From Linderina pennispora (Eukaryota > Kickxellomycota > Kickxellomycetes > Kickxellales > Kickxellaceae), in assembly GCF_002104995.1 (NCBI RefSeq), contig NW_024468264.1, forward strand, positions 282,516-346,515: a stretch of 64,000 bases of DNA, written 5' to 3'. This document shows positions 57,799-64,000 of the stretch, in pieces. The notes under the pieces are model-generated. The model was not told the DNA's origin and made no database searches. It saw nothing but the letters and a program-made list of their open reading frames with translations. Within the stretch, counting starts at the first letter, position 1, and every line of letters begins with the position of its first letter. A program made the translations under genes and the position numbers.

Positions 57799-58270
57799 TT
57801 AAGTGGTGTTGTCGGAGGCTCGCTTGACATCAGTGCGCCGGGCTGCTTTTATACCCAGCAGGTCCAGTCCGTTTGTAATGAAGAAACTGGTCTTGCTGTT
57901 CCCGAGCCGGGGCAATGTGCTGCCTAAATTTTTCTGGGTCACGCTGTTCACTCCCTATTGTACAAGTATTGTGATCTGCAGGCTCTGCACACCCTAGCAA
58001 TGGCGAAACATGCCTGCAAATTAGGCTCCATTTTTGTGCAGCAGTGTATTCGCGGAGGTGTTTTTTACTCAGTGGAACTCAAACCCTGCTTAGGTCCATT
58101 TCGAACAGGTGCAGCTCGGGCTCACTTGCAGGTGTAGCAGCAGGCGAACAATAGTGATGCACCTTTATATTTTCATCACTGCGCATTCCCTGGCAACTGC
58201 TGATTGCACGATCGCTAGATTTTTGAACCTCTCGCCATGTAATGACATCATCATACCTACACACATACAT
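57799..58270 (-). CDS. unrecognised small two-exon protein
   Basis: Exon 1 is 58085-58270, starting MYVCRYDDVITWREV. The intron 57955-58084 (donor GTTTGAG, acceptor CAATAG) is followed by exon 2 57799-57954, which encodes GVNSVTQKNLGSTLPRLGN and ends DVKRASDNTT. The product is 113 residues. The frame is sensible on both sides of the junction, the acceptor TAG matches all other introns here and a TATA box lies 35-42 bases before the ATG, so I believe the gene. The C-terminal half (SKTSFFITNGLDLLGIKAARR) reads like a conserved family, but I cannot name it. Confidence 0.55.
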
Positions 58271-58713
58271 GTCTTTGGGGTACACAGCATATACGGTAAG
58301 ATAGTATTTATATGCGCCATTCACCACATATAATTATACATGGTATTCAGTATTTTATAGATATCGCTTCGATGCATATACTAGTGGCGGTGGCAGTTGT
58401 TAATATTAGCCTGTATCTATTATATTGTAAGATTGTATTATAGAAAAGCCCCCAAGCTGTTGAAGAAAAAAGGGCTACTGGAATCGCCCATACAGTTGCT
58501 GCTCTGCACCGACGGGGGAAATTGCTGTATCGGTGTGGTTATGTGGAATGGTGTGTTTAGCAAGTGGCCAGTGTATCTATGGGCGGCGTATATGAGAGGG
58601 AATTAAGAATTGACAGTGTGGGTAGAGGCTGCAATATGAATTGCATCTGCGAAAAGTCAAAGACTATCAACCCCATTGCTATCAGCTGATGAAGTGCCGT
58701 CAGTGCTGTTGCT
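58271..58713. other. AT-rich intergenic
   Basis: About 440 bases upstream of the small gene and downstream of the GATA gene. Apart from the TATA box nothing is recognised. Confidence 0.35.
58305..58312 (-). promoter_or_regulatory. TATA box of the small two-exon gene
   Basis: TATAAATA on the minus strand, 35-42 bases before the ATG at 58270. It is the same octamer seen before the thioesterase gene. Confidence 0.45.
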
Positions 58714-59642
58714 TCATCCACTGGAAAGACAATCGGGGGTGCCATATGGAAATACGAGGGTTCTGTCGGTTGAGGCATCGGCCGCCATCGGATTGGGCAC
58801 AGGGAACTGCTGATTCCAATAAATCGGCCTGGAGAGCATGTAGTTGCCTCTGGTCAACGTGCAGCGCATCTGTCGTTTCCTGTACAGCCTTCCCCATCGT
58901 ATCAGCAGTCCCAGAAATTGCATTGTCCGACATCCCACCTTAGGTTCCGGTCGTCTGTAAGGATGCGAGCTTTGTCTGGCTTTCTTCCGTGCAGGCTTGG
59001 CAGCAACCTTACCACTGCCTTTTTGCGACCGATCAACGAAAAACGCCCCATCGTCTTTGACGATAATTCGTCGGTCCCGCTTGTTGAGCTTAAAGTATAG
59101 CCCGCAACAATTGCAGACAGAGTTCAGGCTGATACCATGTCGCCGCCATGTCGACGAAACACGCGCATTACAGATCGAGCACACCTTGAATAGATTGCCA
59201 TACTCATCGCATTTCGGCAGTGAAGCAGCACGCTCTTCGAAACCTTGTAACTCCCTCATATCAGCTGGACTCAACGGCCTGCTTGAAGGGTCGATGCATG
59301 GCAGGCATTCCATACCACCCTTCAACCGGATCTTGCATGTGTGATATCCCTTGATTTGCGCATTCAGTGGAGGTACACTGCGTGTTGGCCGCTAAGCGAT
59401 AAGCCTCCAGTAGCCCGATGAGGTATTGGTCGGGGACACGAGAAAATGCAGGTGGAATATATGGGAACGGCACATTTGGCTTTATCAACTCCGCCGTCAA
59501 AAGTTGTGGATGATTGGGTCGGAAATGGCTTTCGCTTAATATCAGTGATAGCGGTTGCTAATAGGTCTCCACCCTTGCTGCACTTGGCTGGGTAAAGAGG
59601 GGCTGACGAGCAACCCGTGGTATCGCTGGTGATTGCTGCACA
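58714..59642 (-). CDS. GATA-type zinc-finger transcription factor, frame-disrupted
   Basis: The finger CSICNARVSSTWRRHGIS followed by VCNCC has the C-X2-C-X18-C-X2-C spacing of type IVb GATA factors. It is followed by the usual basic region (LNKRDRR and KPARKKARQ). Its last loop reads CNCCG instead of the common CNACG. The upstream part runs in two frames (59500-59330, then 59360-58714) joined by one base fewer near 59355. A further segment (59642-59560, LFTQPSAARVETY or the overlapping MCSNHQ frame) probably supplies the N-terminus. The tail after the finger has no domain. Such factors bind (A/T)GATA sites; the target pathway is unknown. Confidence 0.7.
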
Positions 59643-59803
59643 TCACCCAATAGCGTTTAAAGAAAAGTATATTAAATGTTGTAGCTGGCCAAGTGTTGTG
59701 GATGGATAAGAGCAAAGCAAAGGTAGTGATGATGGTGATTGCCAATAGAACACGGTTGTTGCCTGGGGTTCAAATGCTGAATGACGAGATGAGCTCAAAC
59801 AAT

Positions 59804-60226
59804 TTATACTGCAATTTGACATACAGCAATAGACCGCTCTTGCTCTGCTGCTTTCTTTTCTGTCGATTCGGAGTAGGGCCGGGCTGCCACGTAGGGAGAG
59901 AACAAGGAGGATGGGTACCTTCTCTCTTCGGTCTGTAACTTGGCGTTACATTCTTGCACTACATCTACGCATTGCATTCGTTTTGACAATGGCTCATTTG
60001 GCCCGGTCCTAAAAGCAAATATCAGAGTACTAGCCAGGGCAGCATCTGGCAGGCACAAGTGCAGTGGCGGGCTCGTGGTTGCCTGAATTCCACTCGCTTG
60101 AAGCACAGATTCACGCTCCAAATTGCCTTGCTGACACTGCCAGACGTGGACGGTAGAGATCAAAGGATTATCTGGTAGCAAACGGTTGAGAATACCGTGC
60201 TTCAAATAGATCCTTTTGATGTGCAT
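59804..60226 (-). CDS. hypothetical protein or 5' exon of the GATA gene
   Basis: An open frame of 141 residues from ATG 60226 with protein-like composition (MHIKRIYLKHGILNRLLPDN, later ECNAKLQTEERRYPSSLF). I recognise nothing in it. It lies upstream of the GATA gene on the same strand; I found no splice pair that joins the two without a frame problem, so it may be separate. Confidence 0.33.
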   Translation of the reverse strand: MHIKRIYLKHGILNRLLPDNPLISTVHVWQCQQGNLERESVLQASGIQATTSPPLHLCLPDAALASTLIFAFRTGPNEPLSKRMQCVDVVQECNAKLQTEERRYPSSLFSPYVAARPYSESTEKKAAEQERSIAVCQIAV

Positions 60227-61027
60227 CACGGAGGTTGCTGGAATTTAATTTCTATATTTGGCGAATGATATAATGTGCGGCTCGCCATTTGCAAAGTATT
60301 TTTAGGCATAATTAGACTGATCAGACCTACGCCCTCGTTTCATTCTCAAGAGCGTATGCCGTCTGGTTACTAATTCCGCACTTTCGGACTTGGACTCAGG
60401 AAGAAAGACAAGGCATGGGTAGTCTCTGGCTCTGGGAGTTCAGTTAATGTAGCCAAAGGGTGCTTGAAGAGCCAAGCATGCCTAACTACAGGCTTGCATG
60501 TATCTTGACTTACATGCCATGCTACGGTAAAAGCTAAAATCAGTGCATTGCAGATGTAAGACTGACATAATGGAGATAGCAATATGAGTATACTGACTAT
60601 TTCATCTCAATGTAAGATTCCTACTGCAATTACTGGCTCTGTAAACAAGTAGGGATGGGAGCGATAAATTGTGTCGGAGCGAGTTCATAGAGAATAGTGG
60701 ACTTAATATACCAAAATTGATCAAGGGATCAGGAGGGGTGATGGTACTGAATACAAATGCCTAGCGTGCAACTAGCTGAACACACTGTGGTTGTATATCT
60801 GTATGTGTATGCGTTCAATGCTGTTGGTTCCAGAGCGCCAAAATCACTCCTGCATAATCACATGCATAACCAGCCGTATGTAGCTGGGCCCATGAGTCAG
60901 ACTCGCCTTTTCCTCAGCACAGCTCTCATACTCATTATTGTTTTATTAAACTGGCAACCAGTCCATTCTCTGTTTTGAAAGTTGACGAATACAATTTTAC
61001 CATCAAATTACCTACATATCTTGACAA
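60227..61027. other. AT-rich intergenic, unassigned short frames
   Basis: About 800 bases. A minus-strand frame ending at 60370 (LFKHPLATLTELPEPETTH) and a plus-strand frame at 60757-60978 look faintly protein-like but have no supported start, splice or domain. No repeat or RNA gene is seen. Confidence 0.3.
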
Positions 61028-61374
61028 CTACAACTTAGACTGTTGCTGTTTGGTTGGCTGTATGCTTGTATTCACTCTGAACCCCTTCAATGGCTTCTGA
61101 CAAGTAGTATGTCTCCAAGGAGCAACGACATAAAAATCATTCAGTGCTTGAAAAGAACATCCCAGCTTCTCAGCTGGAGTCATCAGCTCAGCCTCTGGAA
61201 CACAACGTTGACGGCATAATCTTTCACCTATATATAAGATTTTATAGTCCAAAAAGTGTCCGACCGTCCGCTAGAAATTATTTAATTGGTTAAAAAAAAC
61301 TCTTAAGCTTCAACACGGGTTTGAGTGACTTGCTCTGTAAACTCCTTTTGATCTTGTGCGGCATCTGACCTCAT
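61028..61374 (-). CDS. unrecognised small protein, divergent from the Fanzor gene
   Basis: Proposed exon 1 is 61315-61374 (MRSDAAQDQKEFTEQVTQTR). A 44-base intron 61271-61314 (donor GTTGAA, acceptor TTTCTAG) leads to exon 2 61028-61270 (RTVGHFLDYKILYIGERLCR ... QQQSKL). The product is 100 residues with several Cys and a basic tail. The join is in frame and the acceptor fits, but the intron is short and the donor weak. A further open piece upstream (61378-61544, containing DAIEVIRPTDNESSSC) is cut off by stops. The start lies 457 bases from the Fanzor ATG, on the opposite strand. Function is unknown. Confidence 0.35.
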
Positions 61375-61830
61375 CGGTGAAACCAGGGTGACAAGTTGTT
61401 ATTGTAGTGGTCATAGGTCTCCACTGGATATCTCCATTGGTTCAGCACAAGAGCTGCTCTCATTGTCGGTCGGCCTGATAACTTCTATGGCGTCATCATG
61501 GTGGTCATCACCGGCTGCGCAACACCCTTAGGATATTCATTCATGAGCACCTATTGAATAAGGCCATATAGCTCTTCTGGTGGTTATGCAATATTTGTGG
61601 GTTTATTTTATAAATTAATTTGTCTTATGAACATGTGTAAGCGGTAGTATTTGGGTCACAACGGACCCAGTATGTATAGACTGATTCAAGAGACTATATC
61701 AGTGCTAAGGGCCCCAAGAACCATGCAAGCCAGATAATTTTTAATAAAAAGTTCTTAATGCTATGCACACGCAATACAGCAAAACTGAACAGCATCATTT
61801 CTCTTCTTACTTGCCTATTGAATTTCTCAA
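61375..61830. other. AT-rich region upstream of the Fanzor gene
   Basis: About 455 bases that must hold the Fanzor promoter and, if the gene sits in a transposon, possibly its left end. I looked for a terminal inverted repeat or target-site duplication, but the matching right end lies outside the window, so none can be shown. Confidence 0.35.
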
Positions 61831-64000
61831 ATGAATATTACCCGCAGCACTACTGTCATAAAGACATCACTTGGTGGTATTGGCTTCCGTGATTCTATGT
61901 TGCCCCGCCTAGAGCAATTTGTACACAGCGTCAATATCATCAAAGAGCATACATACATGCTTGCACGATGGATATTACTCCATCAACTAGCTGACGATGA
62001 TGCCTTTGACCCTGCAATATTTGTGAAAAAGGGGTTTTTTTCGTTCCATTTATTTATTTATTTATCGCAACCTGAAGGCGAAGACTGTCATATCTGCCGA
62101 GGATTTCGTCAACCGGAAGGACAGGTCAGAACTGTCGAGCGCAGATTTCGGTGATGTAGTTAGATATCATATTTATGATTATCTATTACATAATGGCGAT
62201 ATCGAGCTACATGGCGTACGTGAAATGAATCAGGTAGCGACATACGTGGATACCGAGCTGATGACAGCATACAAGAACAACATTGTGTTGCACTATGGCA
62301 GTTGCCTACAGAGGATTCTGGCCAAATTGATTGACATTCGCAGCCGCAAAAACACACTGCACAGTGCAATGGGCAATGTGTCCAAGGCTGAGTTAAATAA
62401 CGCATGTCAAGTGTATATTTATACACCTGCACAGAAGCTCCGCCAATGCCAGCTTATTGAGAATGAGCAGCTTGGCAAGTCTCCCCCCAATGCTTGCCTC
62501 TGCGGACATCATGGATCCCAGGCCATGTGCGCTTAGACAAGCAAATAATCAAGCAGGTGTTTATTTCGAAAACACGCGAGGAGGTTACCAAGATCAACGC
62601 AGCAAAGAGGGCAGCAACAGAGGCAAGGAAAGCAGCAGAAAAAAGCGAAAAATTGGCCAAGAAGGCTGCACGCGAAGCAGCGAAGATGCCATCGGATGCA
62701 ACAGAGGCCACTGCAGCAACTGCAGCAGTAGCGGCTGATTCACTTGCTGCTGCATCGGCGGCAGCAGCAGACACTGTTGCAGCACTTAACAATGCATATG
62801 CACCAGCACCCCCAGTCTGTGCACACGACCCGGTCCAAGGGATCATACAATCTGTGTGGGATGTGTGGGGCCGGGTCGCAGATCTAACATCGAAGCCATT
62901 TAAGGCGCATGGTGATAGAAAATTCCACGGAATGGCGACAACAGATGGTGTAACGATATGCATTTTGTTACAAGACAAGGTACCTAAGGCTGGTGCTGCA
63001 GGAGGCAATGCTGCGGGAGGCAATGCTACAGGCGATGCTGTGGGAGGCGATGCTACAGGCGATGCTGTGGGAGGCGATGCTACAGGCGATGTTGCAGGAG
63101 GTGATGCTGTGGGAGGCAGTACTATAGCTGACTGTCGCTATATCCACCAGATCCCACAGCCAGAGCTGCAGAATCTGAAAGGCCGCTGTGTATTCATCGA
63201 TCCAGGTCGGGGTGATTTGCTATACATGATGCACGAAAATAGCAGCAATGGGAAAGAGGGTGAGAGAATGCTCTACCGCTACACACGGCAGCAGCGCAAT
63301 AAGGAGCTCAAGCTGCGCCACTATGACAGGATTCGTCGGGCTACAAAGGATCAAGTCCCAGAAGATGCTGTCCGCAGAGCAGAGGCAGAGCTTTCCAAGC
63401 ACTGCTGCCGGACCCTTAGCCCAGCAAAATTCCGTGCCTACGTTGCTGCCCGTGCATCTGTGCGGTGTGTCCTAGCACCATTTTTATGCCAACACGATGA
63501 CAGCGCGAAGGCTACTAGAGCAGCAGCCCACTAAGTCAAACAAGCAGCATCAGAGGCGCTGGAAGGCCCATCCGGGTGTCGGGACCAGTCCCAAGGTGTA
63601 CCCGCTTCACCGCAAGCTGCGCCTTGATTCATTCATGAACCAGGCCCGTGCAGACCACAGGCTTGCCGCAAAACTCCGGAGCAAGTTTTGGTCCAGACCC
63701 AGTGCTGATCATGGGCAATTGGAGTGCGCCGATGGCCCGACACCATGCGCCGATCCGTGGCAAGGGATGGCGCGACAAGTTCAAACACCATGGCTTTGAA
63801 GTCTATCTGATCGACGAATTCCGGACATCGTCGGTGTGCCCGTTCTGCTGCGATAAGTCACTGCAGACATTCCGGCATGTTCCCAATCCGCGGCCCTACC
63901 AGAGATCGAAGAACCCAACTGTGAAGTGCCATGGCCTTCTCCGCTGTACAAGCGAGTCATGTAAGCGGGCCATGGCACAATACAGGCGGCCTATTCGTCA
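61831..64000 (+). CDS. Fanzor (eukaryotic TnpB-like RNA-guided DNA endonuclease), partial, frame-disrupted
   Basis: Fanzors are transposon-borne relatives of TnpB and Cas12 that use an RNA guide to cut DNA. The gene starts at ATG 61831 (MNITRSTTVIKTSLGGIGFR) and is still open at base 64000, giving at least 720 residues. Five frame segments join at homopolymers: T7 62035-62041, C6 62483-62488, T5 63481-63485 and T4 63686-63689. The N-terminal helical part is followed by the family block PLRTSWIPGHVRLD, an Ala/Lys-rich insert (62600-62790), KFHGMATTDGVTICIL and a Gly-rich minisatellite insert. RuvC-I is CVFIDPGRGDLLYMM (catalytic Asp codon 63199-63201), followed by RYTRQQRNKELKLRHYDRI. Next come LHRKLRLDSFMNQARAD, LIMGNWSAPMARHHAPIRGK and RuvC-II VYLIDEFRTSS (Glu codon 63816-63818). 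The zinc ribbon is CPFC with RCTSESC. RuvC-III lies beyond the window, as would a 3' omega-RNA-like guide. Confidence 0.88.
62600..62790 (+). repeat. Ala/Lys-rich low-complexity insert in the Fanzor gene
   Basis: GCA/GCN-rich coding stretch encoding an alanine-rich region. A first half with many Lys and Glu (such as KAAEKSEKLAKKAAREAAK) turns into an almost pure Ala/Ser/Thr half. It is likely helical or disordered and lies between the PLRTSWIPGH block and the domain before RuvC-I. Confidence 0.8.
63001..63120 (+). repeat. 27-bp minisatellite in the Fanzor gene
   Basis: Tandem units of 27 bases (two near-perfect copies from 63031, flanked by degenerate copies) encode GDAVGGDAT-type repeats. 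All units keep the frame. The array sits about 80 bases before the RuvC-I motif. Confidence 0.88.

Noticed and set aside
61261-62040. Transposon terminal inverted repeat or target-site duplication at the Fanzor left flank
   Set aside because: No candidate can be tested because the right end is outside the window.
1-64000. tRNA, rRNA, snRNA genes and CRISPR arrays
   Set aside because: I checked visible T-loop-like GTTCGA sites; none has a partner A box or cloverleaf arms. No spaced direct repeats are present, apart from the coding and microsatellite repeats listed.

Overview
The window is nuclear DNA of a fungus. Intron-containing genes for RNA polymerase II, Prp2/DHX16, Mgm1, Qcr6, Vps27, Oca1 and Bni4-type proteins sit close together on both strands. 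Introns are mostly about 45-130 nt (a few reach 400-900 nt), with GT (occasionally GC) donors and TAG acceptors. Retention of CUL4, DNMT2, GYP7-type TBC and Fanzor genes, plus an RPB1 CTD of about 32 heptads, points to an early-diverging lineage. Kickxellomycotina/Zoopagomycota would fit, but that placement is inference.

Layout. 1-3.5 kb: a gene tail and cullin-4 (+). 3.5-10.6 kb: a Gyp7/TBC1D15 Rab GAP and an ABCC transporter (-). 11.2-14.9 kb: a double-AAA Cdc48-type ATPase (+) with seven recognisable exons. 15.4-19.5 kb: two tandem Bni4/Afr1-like PP1-targeting genes (-). 20.8-23 kb: an orphan ORF and a secreted class 3 lipase (+). 23-26.6 kb: Vps27 (ESCRT-0) and prohibitin 1 (-). 27.3-33.1 kb: RPB1 (+). 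33.9-37 kb: a hotdog thioesterase (+), Pex11 (-) and an Oca1-type phosphatase (-). 37.8-44.4 kb: Prp2/DHX16, Ufe1/syntaxin-18 and threonyl-tRNA synthetase (+). 44.5-55 kb: DNMT2, PSF3, TCTP, insulysin, MGM1 and QCR6 (all -). 55.7-56.8 kb: a 7TM receptor-like protein (+). 56.8-61.8 kb: AT-rich, gene-poor DNA with small unrecognised genes and a GATA factor (-). 61.8 kb to the end: a Fanzor (eukaryotic TnpB-like RNA-guided nuclease) gene that runs off the window.

Most genes are unrelated housekeeping functions. They do not form a pathway, apart from loose themes: mitochondrion (Mgm1, Phb1, Qcr6, ThrRS, thioesterase) and endomembrane (Vps27, Ufe1, TBC, Pex11). The standout is the Fanzor gene, which has two low-complexity insertions and lies in the AT-rich accessory part.

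A caution governs every 'broken gene' call. Many conserved genes, including the essential RPB1, Prp2 and ThrRS, are split by single-base frameshifts that are nearly all +1. This looks like systematic single-base insertion error in the assembly rather than biology. The four frame breaks in the Fanzor gene therefore do not prove it is dead.
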